From: Rhodovibrionaceae bacterium
GTDB taxonomy: Bacteria > Pseudomonadota > Alphaproteobacteria > Kiloniellales > DSM-21159
DNA: 64,000 bases
Reading direction: 5' to 3'
NCBI GenBank assembly: GCA_028279885.1
Contig: JANQMX010000050.1
Location: 79,272 to 143,271, forward strand
Of the stretch, positions 1 through 7,741 are shown piece after piece. Position 1 is the stretch's first letter. Every line of letters begins with the position of its first letter. The translations under genes and the position numbers were made by a program. The notes beneath the pieces are model-generated. The model saw nothing but the letters and a program-made list of their open reading frames with translations, did not search any database and was not told the origin of the DNA.

Positions 1-414
1 CTCGAAAGCAGCGCCACGCTCTCGATCGACGCTTCGTCGCTGCTCTTTGCGCCGTTCGGCTCGCCGCTGATCGGCATCGAAAACCTCAGTCTCGAGTTGT
101 TCCAGGTTGACCCCTTGCCGGTCTCCTTCATCGCAGGCTTCACCGCCGGCAGTCCCGGCAGCGGCGGTGCCTTGGTCGATCTGATGCTCGATGCTGGCAC
201 CTACTTCTTCCACATGAGTGGCGAGGCGATCGGCGCACCGGGTGCCGTCGGACCATCTTTCGATGTGGCGTCAGGCATCTACGCCGGCGAGATTGCCGTC
301 GTGCCGCTGCCCCCGGCAGCCATGCTGTTCCTCAGCGCCATAGCGTGCGTTTTCGGTGTCTCCCAGCTGCGGCGACGCTGGAACCCACAATCGGGTGCCA
401 AAGCCGGAAGCTAG
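1..414 (+). CDS. VPLPA-CTERM sorted surface protein, C-terminal part
   Basis: The frame is open from base 1, so the start lies outside the window; 137 codons are visible. The C terminus carries a VPLPPAA motif, then a hydrophobic stretch (MLFLSAIACVFGV) and a basic RRR cluster. This is the architecture of the VPLPA variant of PEP-CTERM sorting signals, which are processed by exosortase-type enzymes during export to the cell surface. The visible upstream part is rich in Gly, Ser and Ala with no recognisable domain. Eleven residues follow the RRR cluster, slightly more than usual. No exosortase gene is present in this window. The sorting-signal call is fairly firm; the protein's function is unknown. 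Confidence 0.75.
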   Translation, partial: LESSATLSIDASSLLFAPFGSPLIGIENLSLELFQVDPLPVSFIAGFTAGSPGSGGALVDLMLDAGTYFFHMSGEAIGAPGAVGPSFDVASGIYAGEIAVVPLPPAAMLFLSAIACVFGVSQLRRRWNPQSGAKAGS

Positions 415-444
415 TCTCAGTAGAGTTTTTCCAAGCAAAAGCGC

Positions 445-490
445 GGTGTCGGCGCAGGGGTTTTCCCCTTGGCCGACACCGTTCTTTTTT
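445..490 (+). terminator. Rho-independent terminator after the VPLPA-CTERM gene
   Basis: A 9-bp stem (GGTGTCGGC at 445-453 with GCCGACACC at 472-480) encloses an inner AGGGG/CCCCT hairpin. A T run follows at 485-490. It begins 31 bases after the stop codon and separates the gene from the convergent DUF6352 gene. Confidence 0.85.
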
Positions 491-519
491 GCGCTTTCCA
501 GGGATGGCTGCGAGGAAGC

Positions 520-1551
520 TCAAGCCTGAGTGGCCAGCGGCAGGCTCACCAAGAGATTTTGCGGCTTGAGCTTCAGTTGACCGCCTTCGGTCATCGCGAG
601 TGCCAGGTAGATCGGACGGCCGGCGATATCTGGGCGCATCTGCTGCGGGTCGGCAAAGTCCATCCGGAATAGAGACAGCAAGCGGGCCAGCCTGGCTTCA
701 CTGACCTTCTGTCCGTCGTAGAGATCATTGAGCAGTGCCGAGGCTTCAGCATCGAGGCCGATATGCCAAACCCATCTCTCGTCGCTGATTTTCTGCACCG
801 GCTGGATCGACACATCCACATCGAGGAAGTGCTTCACCCAGCGTTCCAGCACGCGGCAGAGCGCATCCAACCCGTCGCCGGCGAAATTGAGGTTGAGGAC
901 GGTGTCATGGGCTTCATCTCTTGCCCAATAGAGCTCGGCATTGCTGCCATCGAGCACGTCCAGCTCAAGGGTGCGCAGCTGCGTTTGCGCCTCGGCGATG
1001 AGACGGCCAAGATCGCCGAAACCCCCAGTGGTTGCGTAGTGCTCCACCACCTCGGCGTCGCCTGCCATGATGTGCCCGTCGTTGATGGTCACTTTCTGTT
1101 CGCGGAAGAAGAGTTCGCCGGCCCGCGCGCGCAAGGCGTCCGGCTCACCCTCCAGGATGGCACGGAGGATCACGTGGGCGAGCTGATCCAGGAACAGCGG
1201 TGGTACAGGGGCCTCGCCGTCCGACCGGCTGGGAGGGCGGCGGAAGTAGTCGAGGTAGGCCGCTTCCAGCGTGCCTGCGGCGATCAGGCGCTCCCGAAAG
1301 GCCGCAACGATACGATAGCTCTCGACGGCATCCGGATCGGCCAGGGCGGCCAACTCAGCGTCGCCAACGGCGGCGCGAGGCTGCTCCAAGAGCCGCGCGT
1401 GAAGCGCCCGCTCGGCCGCGCAAGACTCCTCGATGGGCCGGACTTCCGGCCGGTTCCAGTAGGCGCGCAGGAAGTCGTCCGTCAGCTCCAGGTGGCCGCG
1501 TGCGTCACGCTTTACGAGATGAAAACCGCTGTTGCGCCAAAAATCCGTCAT
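520..1551 (-). CDS. DUF6352 family protein
   Basis: A 343-residue soluble protein that I recognise as the alphaproteobacterial DUF6352 family. It begins MTDFWRNSGFHL and contains the family-like segment PVEES/PIEESCAAERALHA. No enzymatic function is known to me and no catalytic motif is obvious. The reading frame is open a further 69 codons upstream, but the ATG at 1551 has an AAGGGG ribosome binding site about 9 bases before it and matches the usual family N terminus, so I chose it. It is divergent from the complex I accessory gene, with a 136-bp gap likely to hold both promoters. Confidence 0.8.
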   Translation of the reverse strand: MTDFWRNSGFHLVKRDARGHLELTDDFLRAYWNRPEVRPIEESCAAERALHARLLEQPRAAVGDAELAALADPDAVESYRIVAAFRERLIAAGTLEAAYLDYFRRPPSRSDGEAPVPPLFLDQLAHVILRAILEGEPDALRARAGELFFREQKVTINDGHIMAGDAEVVEHYATTGGFGDLGRLIAEAQTQLRTLELDVLDGSNAELYWARDEAHDTVLNLNFAGDGLDALCRVLERWVKHFLDVDVSIQPVQKISDERWVWHIGLDAEASALLNDLYDGQKVSEARLARLLSLFRMDFADPQQMRPDIAGRPIYLALAMTEGGQLKLKPQNLLVSLPLATQA

Positions 1552-1687
1552 ACCAGCATTCCCCTTTGCGGCTATATCAGGCGCTTTTCCCGGCTTGTCC
1601 AGGCGCGCTGGACGACCAAGGCGCTTGGTGCCATAAGGTCGCGGGTTGTTTTCTACAGCGACATCTCGAACGGAAACGGTTTGCCTC

Positions 1688-2071
1688 ATGGTGTCGATCG
1701 GCACGCGTTTGTTCACTTGGTTGAGAGGCGAGAAGGTCGGGACGGACTCGGCCGGCAACGTCTACTATCGCGACAAGCGATCGAAGAAACCTGGTGCTAT
1801 CCACCCCGATTCGCTGCGGCATGAGCGCCGCTGGGTCGTCTACAATGGCGACGTGGAGGCCAGCCGGGTGCCGGCCGAGTGGCATGCTTGGCTCCATCAC
1901 ACGAGCGACGAGGTTCCGCCGGAGGGTGGCATCGATCGGCGGCCGTGGATGAAGGAGCACAAGGCCAATGCGACGGGCACAGAGGAGGCCTATCGTCCGC
2001 CTGGTCATACCTTGCAAGGCGGCAAACGGGCTGCCAGCAGCAGCGACTACGAAGCCTGGACTCCAGACTAA
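1688..2071 (+). CDS. NADH:ubiquinone oxidoreductase subunit NDUFA12 family protein
   Basis: A 127-residue protein of the NDUFA12 (B17.2) family, an accessory subunit at the peripheral arm of respiratory complex I in alphaproteobacteria and mitochondria. Family features seen are an N-terminal TRLFTWLRG segment, GTDSAGNVYYRDK, and RRWVVYNGDVEASRVPAEWHAWLHH, followed by a proline-rich C terminus. The ATG at 1688 fits family length; 14 upstream codons are open but have no homology. It starts a plus-strand run with the MlaD-like gene 73 bases downstream, a neighbourhood often seen in alphaproteobacteria next to the DUF2155-aat-accCB block. Confidence 0.9.
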   Translation: MVSIGTRLFTWLRGEKVGTDSAGNVYYRDKRSKKPGAIHPDSLRHERRWVVYNGDVEASRVPAEWHAWLHHTSDEVPPEGGIDRRPWMKEHKANATGTEEAYRPPGHTLQGGKRAASSSDYEAWTPD

Positions 2072-2144
2072 GGCAACCGGCTCAGTGTAGCGGCGATATG
2101 CCAAGACAACCGTGGACCATTGCAATCCAGAAAGCTGATAACGC

Positions 2145-2603
2145 ATGAAGCGCAATATCATCGAAACCGTAATGGGCGGCGTGGTTCTGATAGTCGCCGC
2201 CTTCTTCGTGATTTTTGCATTTTCTTCTAGCGGGGTGCAGCACGGCGGCGGCTATCAGGTGCGCGCCGTTTTCGACGATGCCTCCGGACTTGTTCCAGGT
2301 ACCGAGGTGCGCTTGGCCGGCGTGAAAGTCGGTACTGTCCTGACGCAGGAGCTCGACCCCGAAACCTACTTCGCCGTTGTGGTGATGGCGATCGATCAAG
2401 ATGTCGAGCTGCCAAAAGATACTTCCGCCCGTGTGGTGCCAGAGGGCGTGCTGGGTGGAAACCTCGTACAGCTTCAGCCCGGTGGGGATGAGGAGTTCAT
2501 CCAGCCGGACGGCACCATCACCCATACACAAGGTGCCCTGAACCTGGTCGATCTCGTTGGCCGCTTCGTCTTCGGCTCGGCCGACGACGGCGACGGCCTC
2601 TAG
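2145..2603 (+). CDS. mlaD: MlaD-like MCE-domain lipid transport protein
   Basis: A 152-residue single-pass inner-membrane protein with one MCE domain, the MlaD family that passes phospholipids between the inner and outer membranes to maintain outer-membrane lipid asymmetry. Residues 8-28 form the membrane anchor. The MCE fold follows, with YQVRAVFDDASGLVPGTEVRLAGVKVG and VPEGVLGGNLVQLQPG as recognisable strands. The length equals a standard MlaD. No mlaE, mlaF or mlaB genes are beside it, so the rest of the transporter must be encoded elsewhere. Confidence 0.9.
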   Translation: MKRNIIETVMGGVVLIVAAFFVIFAFSSSGVQHGGGYQVRAVFDDASGLVPGTEVRLAGVKVGTVLTQELDPETYFAVVVMAIDQDVELPKDTSARVVPEGVLGGNLVQLQPGGDEEFIQPDGTITHTQGALNLVDLVGRFVFGSADDGDGL

Positions 2604-2615
2604 ATCAGCGCTGCC

Positions 2616-3377
2616 ATGAGCGCGGGCCAGCAAAGCTGGCATCCCGAGCGCTATGCCCGACACGCCCGTTTCGTGTCCGACCTGGGCGCCCCGGTGCTGG
2701 CCCTGCTGGCGCCGCAGCCCGGCGAGCGCATACTCGATCTCGGCTGTGGTGATGGCGCCCTAACGGAGCGGCTCGTTGCCGAGGGTGCCGAGGTCGTCGC
2801 CGTCGATGCCAGTCCTGAGCAGGTGGCCGGCGCGCGTGCGCGGGGGCTCGATGCCCGGGTCATGCGCGGCGAGGCGCTGGAGTTCGAGCAGGCGTTCGAC
2901 GCTGTTTTCAGCAACGCGGCGCTGCACTGGATGAAGGACGCCGACGCGGTGCTGGAAGGCGTTGCCCGGGCGCTGAAGCCGGGGGGCCGTTTCGTCGGCG
3001 AGTTCGGCGGCGGCAACAACGTTGCCAGGCTGCGCCGCGCGCTGATTGAAGCGCTCGACCGGCGCGGACACGATGGTGCTGCCGCCGATCCATGGTACTT
3101 TCCAGACGAAGCAGAGTACGGGGCCAAGCTTGCGGCGGCCGGTTTCACCGTCGAGTCCATCGAACTCATTCCGCGCTGGACGCCTCTGCCCGGCGATGTC
3201 GAGGGCTGGCTCGAAACCTTCGGCGGCGCTTTCCTCTCGCACCTCCAAGAGGAGCAGCGTGCCGAGGCCGTGGCCGAGGTGCGCGAGGCACTGCGGGACG
3301 AACTGCAGGATGAAGAGGGGCGCTGGCATGCCGACTACGTTCGCCTGCGCTTCGCTGCCCGATTGACGGCGGCGTAG
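2616..3377 (+). CDS. Class I SAM-dependent methyltransferase
   Basis: A 253-residue cytosolic protein with a Rossmann-fold methyltransferase domain. Motif I (ILDLGCGDG) lies near residue 40, followed by the acidic residue after strand 2 (VVAVDAS) and AVFSNAALHWMKD as the post-motif segment. The substrate cannot be told from sequence; trans-aconitate methyltransferase and ubiquinone-type methyltransferases share this arrangement. It begins 13 bases after mlaD and is probably cotranscribed with it, although no clear ribosome binding site is visible. Confidence 0.85.
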   Translation: MSAGQQSWHPERYARHARFVSDLGAPVLALLAPQPGERILDLGCGDGALTERLVAEGAEVVAVDASPEQVAGARARGLDARVMRGEALEFEQAFDAVFSNAALHWMKDADAVLEGVARALKPGGRFVGEFGGGNNVARLRRALIEALDRRGHDGAAADPWYFPDEAEYGAKLAAAGFTVESIELIPRWTPLPGDVEGWLETFGGAFLSHLQEEQRAEAVAEVREALRDELQDEEGRWHADYVRLRFAARLTAA

Positions 3378-3457
3378 GTAGCCTTCGGCTGTCGCCTTGC
3401 AGTCGCCTTGCCGGGTCGCTACCTCTCATAGCCCGGTCCCTACGGGAGTTCCTGAGT

Positions 3458-3697
3458 GTGAAAAGCAAAGCGAGCGAGTTGGAGCTGCCGACATGGCGCA
3501 CGCCGGGTGGCGTGCCGCTCTCCTGCCGTGAAAAGATCAAAGTTCTCAATGAGAACCTCCTGGAACTTCAGGAGATGGCTCAAGATGCGCTGGAAGACGC
3601 GGTGATCATGGGAGCAGATGAAGAGCAAGTGCGACAGACACTGCGCCAGCTCGTCGAATCCCTGGCTAACCCCTACCAGCGGCAAGATGAGGAATGA
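3458..3697 (+). CDS. Small conserved hypothetical protein
   Basis: A 79-residue soluble, mostly helical protein (LNENLLELQEMAQDALEDAV is a predicted amphipathic helix) containing SCREKIKVLNEN. I recall similar small proteins in related alphaproteobacteria beside DUF2155 genes but know of no function. The start is GTG at 3458, chosen because a GGGAG ribosome binding site lies 10 bases upstream. Its stop codon overlaps the next start in an ATGA arrangement, so it is translationally coupled to the DUF2155 gene. Confidence 0.7.
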   Translation: MKSKASELELPTWRTPGGVPLSCREKIKVLNENLLELQEMAQDALEDAVIMGADEEQVRQTLRQLVESLANPYQRQDEE

Positions 3698-4122
3698 AAG
3701 TCATCGGCTTCATGCTTGCCGCTGCGCTTGTCGCCGCGGCGCTCCTGCCGACCCGCGCTACGGCGCAGACGATCGACGGCAATCCCCAAGCCATGCCGGT
3801 CGCCAGCCTGCAGGCGCTGGATAAGATCACTGCACGGGTGACTCGCCTCGAGGCACCGGTGGGCGAAACCATCGCCTTCGGCTCGCTGCGTATTACCACC
3901 CGCGTTTGCTACCGAACTCCGCCTGAGGAGCCGCCCGAGTCGGCCGCCTTTCTGGAGATCGAGGAGGTCGAGCCGGGGCAGTTGCCGGTGAGTCATTTCG
4001 TCGGTTGGATGTTCGCGTCGTCACCTGCTGTCTCAGCCATGGACCATGCGATCTACGACGTGCGCGTCCTGGAATGCCAGGATAGGGCGCAGGGCAACGG
4101 TGAAGACGCTCCTCAAGAGTAG
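3694..4122 (+). CDS. DUF2155 domain-containing secreted protein
   Basis: A 142-residue exported protein. Residues 1-25 form a signal peptide ending TRATAQ. The mature part matches DUF2155: LQALDKITARVTRLEAPVGE, then CYRTPPEEPPESAAFLEI, and FVGWMFASSPAVSAMDH near the C terminus, with two conserved cysteines (CYRT and LECQ) that could form a disulfide. Function is unknown; in alphaproteobacteria the family commonly sits between NDUFA12 and aat, as it does here. The start overlaps the stop of the preceding gene. The 3' end overlaps the convergent LysR gene by 10 bases. Confidence 0.9.
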   Translation: MKVIGFMLAAALVAAALLPTRATAQTIDGNPQAMPVASLQALDKITARVTRLEAPVGETIAFGSLRITTRVCYRTPPEEPPESAAFLEIEEVEPGQLPVSHFVGWMFASSPAVSAMDHAIYDVRVLECQDRAQGNGEDAPQE

Positions 4123-5072
4123 GCTGCTAGGCCCGTCGCTGCCTCCCGGTCCTCTTCTGAGGTGCTGCGCGCGGCCTCGGCCAAGACCCAGTCGCGGAAG
4201 GCTCGTACCTTGGGCAGCTTGGCTTTGGCCTCGGGATGGACGACGTAGTAGCAGAACGCGGTGCTCTCGTTCAGCTCCGGGCCGAAGGGCCGAACCAGGC
4301 GGCCGGCGTTGACGTCATCGCGTACCAAAGAGCGCTCGCTCAGCGCCACACCGTGGCCGGCGATAGCCGCCTGTACCGCCAAGTTCTCCATGCTGAATCG
4401 CGGCCCCTTGGTCGGGTCTACCTCTGTGACGCCGGCTGCCCGCAGCCACATGCGCCAGCTCGGCGCCGACTCGCTCTCGATCTTCCAGTCGACATGCAGC
4501 AGCGTGTGGTGGCGTAGGTCCTCCGGCCGGCGCAGGGGATGCGCGCCTTCAAGCAGAGCGGGGCTGCACACCGGCATGGTGACCTCTGTCATCAGGCATT
4601 CGGTGTGAAGCTCCGGGTATATGCCGCGGCCGTAGCGGATGCCGATGTCGACGCGGTCGTCCGAGAAGTCCACCAGAATGTCTGACGCATCGATGCGCAG
4701 CTCGAACTCCGGATAGGCCGCGCGGAAGCGGTCGAGGCGCGGCACCAGCCACTTGGCGCCGAACGAGGGGGAAACGCTGACGGTCAGGATGTGGCTGTCT
4801 TCTTGCGCCATGAGGAGCTCTGCCGCATCGGCCAGCTTGTCCAAACCCTCGCGCAATGCCGGCAGCGCCTTCTGCCCCGCATCCGTCAAGATCAGGGAGC
4901 GGGTGAGGCGGCGGAACAGCGGCCTGTCGCAGAAATTCTCCAGCGTTTTGACCTGCTGGCTGATGGCCGCCGGCGTCACGTGCAGTTCCTCGGCAGCTTT
5001 GGTGAAGCTCAGGTGGCGGGCCGCGGACTCGAAGGCCCGGAGGCTGTTGAGCGGTGGAAGGCGGCGCTGCAT
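4113..5072 (-). CDS. LysR-family (GcvA-like) transcriptional regulator
   Basis: A 319-residue LysR-type regulator. Residues 6-65 are the winged helix-turn-helix (LNSLRAFESAARHLSFTKAAEELHVTPAAISQQV), and the rest is a periplasmic-binding-like effector domain. The PPLNSLRAFE start and FTKAAEELHVTPAAISQQ helix are typical of the GcvA subgroup. It is divergent from the DUF1127 gene, and a perfect inverted repeat lies just before its start codon, so autoregulation or control of the divergent gene is plausible. The effector and targets are not evident. Confidence 0.9.
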   Translation of the reverse strand: MQRRLPPLNSLRAFESAARHLSFTKAAEELHVTPAAISQQVKTLENFCDRPLFRRLTRSLILTDAGQKALPALREGLDKLADAAELLMAQEDSHILTVSVSPSFGAKWLVPRLDRFRAAYPEFELRIDASDILVDFSDDRVDIGIRYGRGIYPELHTECLMTEVTMPVCSPALLEGAHPLRRPEDLRHHTLLHVDWKIESESAPSWRMWLRAAGVTEVDPTKGPRFSMENLAVQAAIAGHGVALSERSLVRDDVNAGRLVRPFGPELNESTAFCYYVVHPEAKAKLPKVRAFRDWVLAEAARSTSEEDREAATGLAAYS

Positions 5073-5083
5073 GGCAATCTCTA

Positions 5084-5099
5084 TAGAAAAGTTTTTCTA
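5084..5099. promoter_or_regulatory. Inverted repeat upstream of the LysR gene, candidate operator
   Basis: Perfect 7-bp arms (TAGAAAA and TTTTCTA) with a 2-bp spacer lie 12 bases upstream of the LysR start, in the divergent region. LysR proteins often bind AT-rich interrupted palindromes near their own promoter. The position so close to the start codon would suit autorepression. Assignment to this regulator is inference. Confidence 0.45.
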
Positions 5100-5255
5100 A
5101 CAGATAATCTAGCAATTTCTCGTTTGTTGTTTCTCAAGATAGGGGTGAGATTAGCTTGTACAAAGGGTTTTTCAGATCGCGCCGATGCGCAGATTGATCA
5201 CAAAAACTTAGCTAGCATGGCGGATGTGCTGGCGTCCGACGAAAGGACCAGGGAC

Positions 5256-5624
5256 ATGTTGCAGCGAGACTACAGCGAACTTGCCGTTTCATCTTCGCGC
5301 CCCCTCTACAGGGCCACCGCCGGAGAAACGCCGCTTTGGCTGCAAGGCTGGCGCGCGCTGCAATCCTCAGCCCGGATCGTCTCGGTGCCCTTCGTGGTGG
5401 CTGCTCGTGCGCTCCACAGGTGGCGCCGGGAAACCGTGACCATCCGCGAGCTGAGCGCCCTGCGCGATCGCGATTTGCGCGACATCGGCATAGAGCGCAG
5501 CGAGATTCCCGCGATCGCCAGGTCAATGGCCGACGATCTGCCTGATCCGCGCCGAGCGGCGCAGGCCGCGCCGATCTTGAAAGTGGTCCCGAGGCAGGGG
5601 TCTGCACAGCCCTGCTGCAGCTAG
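5256..5624 (+). CDS. DUF1127 domain-containing protein
   Basis: A 122-residue protein whose middle section (about residues 55-90, HRWRRETVTIRELSALRDRDLRDIGIERSEI) is a DUF1127 motif, an arginine-rich small domain common in alphaproteobacteria and linked in some species to RNA binding and phosphate or carbon metabolism. It is longer than typical 45-70 residue DUF1127 proteins, with added N- and C-terminal tails. I chose the ATG at 5256 because AAAGGA lies 8 bases upstream; an in-frame ATG at 5217 has no ribosome binding site. Confidence 0.75.
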   Translation: MLQRDYSELAVSSSRPLYRATAGETPLWLQGWRALQSSARIVSVPFVVAARALHRWRRETVTIRELSALRDRDLRDIGIERSEIPAIARSMADDLPDPRRAAQAAPILKVVPRQGSAQPCCS

Positions 5625-5671
5625 GCCTATCCAAAGCTCTAACCCATTGGACGCTAAAGAGGACCCAGATC

Positions 5672-6550
5672 ATGGAGTATCACATCGCGACAGGGTCGGC
5701 GGTCACGCCGGCGCCATCGTTGATCACCGAACGGATGGAAGGCCTGCCCTTCGTCACCGCAGAGGTGTCCTACCTGCAGCCGAACGGAAGCAAGCCCGCC
5801 ATCCTGGTCGGTGACGAGGGCGCTCGTACCGAAACGGATTCGCTCTTCGTCACTCGGGACGTCGAGATCGCCAACGGCAGGCTCGCACCGGTGCCGGCCA
5901 AATTGGATGAGCAGGGCTTCGAACTCGTGCGCCACAGCACGGCGTTTGCGGATTTCGATGACCCGGAGGCGATCAAGCAACGCTACTACCCGGAGATGGA
6001 AGAGCTCCTGAAACAGGGGACCGGGGCGTCGAGCGCTCTCGTGTTCGATCACAACGTTCGCAAGGAAGAGCCTGAAGTTAATGGAGAAATCGTCTATCGC
6101 CCGCCGGTGAAACGGATCCACAACGACTACACTGTCACGTCGGGTCCGCAGCGCCTGCAAGATCTGCTCGGTCCCGAGCAGGCGGCCGCCGTTGCCGGCA
6201 AGCGCTATGCCATCGTCAACGTTTGGCGGCCGATCGAGGGGCCCTTGGAATCAGCCCCCTTGGCGCTCGCCGACAAACAGAGCGTGCCTGATGAGGACTT
6301 CGTTGCCAGCGATTTGGTCTATGCCGACCGGGTCGGCGAGATCTACTACGGTGCCTACCGCCCGAGCCACCGCTGGGTCTACTACCCCAGGATGGAGGTC
6401 GAGGAAGCGCTGCTGATCAAGGGCTATGATTCGGCCGAGGACGGCCGGGCGCGCTTCGTGCTGCATACCAGTTTCCAAGATCCCAGCGCGCCGGCAGACC
6501 GGCTGCCTCGCCACAGCATCGAAGTCCGCTCACTGCTGATCTTCGACTAG
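5672..6550 (+). CDS. CmcJ/NvfI family oxidoreductase
   Basis: A 292-residue protein resembling the CmcJ/NvfI/AsaB group of putative iron/2-oxoglutarate-dependent enzymes, found in cephamycin (CmcJ) and fungal natural-product pathways and in many uncharacterised bacterial genes. Features are an HxD motif (H150-N-D152, in RIHNDYT), the NVWRPI segment near residue 183, VYYPRM near 236, H265 in VLHTSFQDP and a basic SIEVR end. H150, D152 and H265 could be the metal triad, by inference. A good ribosome binding site (AGAGGA) precedes the ATG. No biosynthetic partners are nearby, so the substrate is unknown. Confidence 0.75.
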   Translation: MEYHIATGSAVTPAPSLITERMEGLPFVTAEVSYLQPNGSKPAILVGDEGARTETDSLFVTRDVEIANGRLAPVPAKLDEQGFELVRHSTAFADFDDPEAIKQRYYPEMEELLKQGTGASSALVFDHNVRKEEPEVNGEIVYRPPVKRIHNDYTVTSGPQRLQDLLGPEQAAAVAGKRYAIVNVWRPIEGPLESAPLALADKQSVPDEDFVASDLVYADRVGEIYYGAYRPSHRWVYYPRMEVEEALLIKGYDSAEDGRARFVLHTSFQDPSAPADRLPRHSIEVRSLLIFD

Positions 6551-6585
6551 CTTTTCCGCGTCTTACCCACCCCCCTGACCGATTG

Positions 6586-6630
6586 GAGGCCGCCGAGATT
6601 TCGCAAGAAATCTCGGCGGCCTCACTTCTT
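6586..6630. terminator. Long perfect hairpin with GCAA tetraloop, likely terminator
   Basis: Arms of 17 bp (6586-6602 and 6607-6623) pair perfectly around a GCAA loop, 36 bases after the CmcJ-like stop codon. The tail is only moderately T-rich (ACTTCTTTC). It probably terminates or protects the end of the CmcJ-like mRNA. Confidence 0.65.
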
Positions 6631-6721
6631 TCGGCCACCGAAGCCGTTAGTCATTTGTAAATTTAATGCGGCAAGACTTCGGTAACAGAGATGAATCCCG
6701 ACGATAAGGGGCCTGGGTACC

Positions 6722-7714
6722 ATGTCCGATTTCAACAACCTGAGTCAGCGCGTTCACGATGTGCAGTCCCGGTTCCGGGCCAAGCGTGAGCAGGAGCGGG
6801 AACAGAAAGAGCAGCTCCAGTCCCTCGTCGAAGCGATCGAGCGCGATTCCGAGCAGTTCAACCAGGAACGCGCTGCCATGCGCGAGGAGATCGCCGCCCT
6901 GAAGCAGCGGGTTACCCAGCTCGAAGCTCAGAACGAGCAGCTGCAGGACATGTTGGACGGCCTGCTGGAGGCGCTCGAAACGGGCGACGAAGAGGATATC
7001 GGCAAGGCGCTCCAGGACCTTGAGCATCGCGTCGCGGCGATCGCGCAGCAGCGCGGAGAGACGGGAGAGGAGCCCGAGGCAGCGCAACAGCAGGCCGAGC
7101 CCGACGAGTTCCCGGACGACAGCGCATCTGTTGAGATCGATGAGGAGCAGCCGGCCGACACCCGCGAGCCTGCCGCATCCTTAGCTGCGGAGGACGAAGA
7201 CCCTTTTGACTGGGAAACCGAGGTAAAACCGGAGCCGGCGCCTGATCTCGATATGGACCTGGAGCTGGAAGATGCTCTGGAGGATGAGGCAGACAACGGG
7301 CCGGAAGCGGAAAGCCCGGCGGCAAGCGAAGACGAGGATAAAGCCGGTAGTCTCGGCCTGCAGGACGCCCAGTCCTTGATCAAGGCTCTGGCGCGCATCG
7401 ATCGCGGCTTGGAAGAGCGTTTGGGTGCCGTGAGCGCCGACGACGAAACCGAGCCCGGCTATGCGGCCAAGGTCACCGAAGCCAAGCGCAAGTCCGAGCT
7501 GGAAGGCGAGGAGCTGGCCCAAGCTGCAGCGACCGGTGTCCGCGACATCTTGCGGCGGGTTCAAAAGCGCAGCCAGGAGGTCCTGAACACCGATGGCCAG
7601 CCGAAGGCCGGCAAGGGGTCGGTGGAGACCGACGTCCTCGTGCTCGACGAAGCGGACGAGATTGACGTTCTCGACGAGCCGGAAAACGAAGAGCCCCGCC
7701 GCGCGGCGTCCTGA
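6722..7714 (+). CDS. Acidic coiled-coil hypothetical protein
   Basis: A 330-residue protein I do not recognise. Residues 1-110 form a heptad-rich coiled coil (RAKREQEREQKEQLQ and AALKQRVTQLEAQNEQLQDML). Residues about 115-215 are an extremely acidic, low-complexity linker rich in Glu, Asp, Pro and Ala. The C-terminal 115 residues are again helical and charged, with an acidic end (VLVLDEADEIDVLDEPENEEP). It has no signal peptide or membrane segment, so it is probably cytosolic. AAGGGG lies about 9 bases before the start. It is flanked by a terminator-like hairpin upstream and the convergent aat gene. A structural or scaffold role is possible but unproven. Confidence 0.75.
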   Translation: MSDFNNLSQRVHDVQSRFRAKREQEREQKEQLQSLVEAIERDSEQFNQERAAMREEIAALKQRVTQLEAQNEQLQDMLDGLLEALETGDEEDIGKALQDLEHRVAAIAQQRGETGEEPEAAQQQAEPDEFPDDSASVEIDEEQPADTREPAASLAAEDEDPFDWETEVKPEPAPDLDMDLELEDALEDEADNGPEAESPAASEDEDKAGSLGLQDAQSLIKALARIDRGLEERLGAVSADDETEPGYAAKVTEAKRKSELEGEELAQAAATGVRDILRRVQKRSQEVLNTDGQPKAGKGSVETDVLVLDEADEIDVLDEPENEEPRRAAS

Positions 7715-7741
7715 GTATGGGGCTGCAGGGGCGGGTTGCTC

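Noticed and set aside
763..1824. 353-codon plus-strand open frame
   Set aside because: It lies antisense to the recognised DUF6352 gene and its translation shows no known domain; it reflects high GC.
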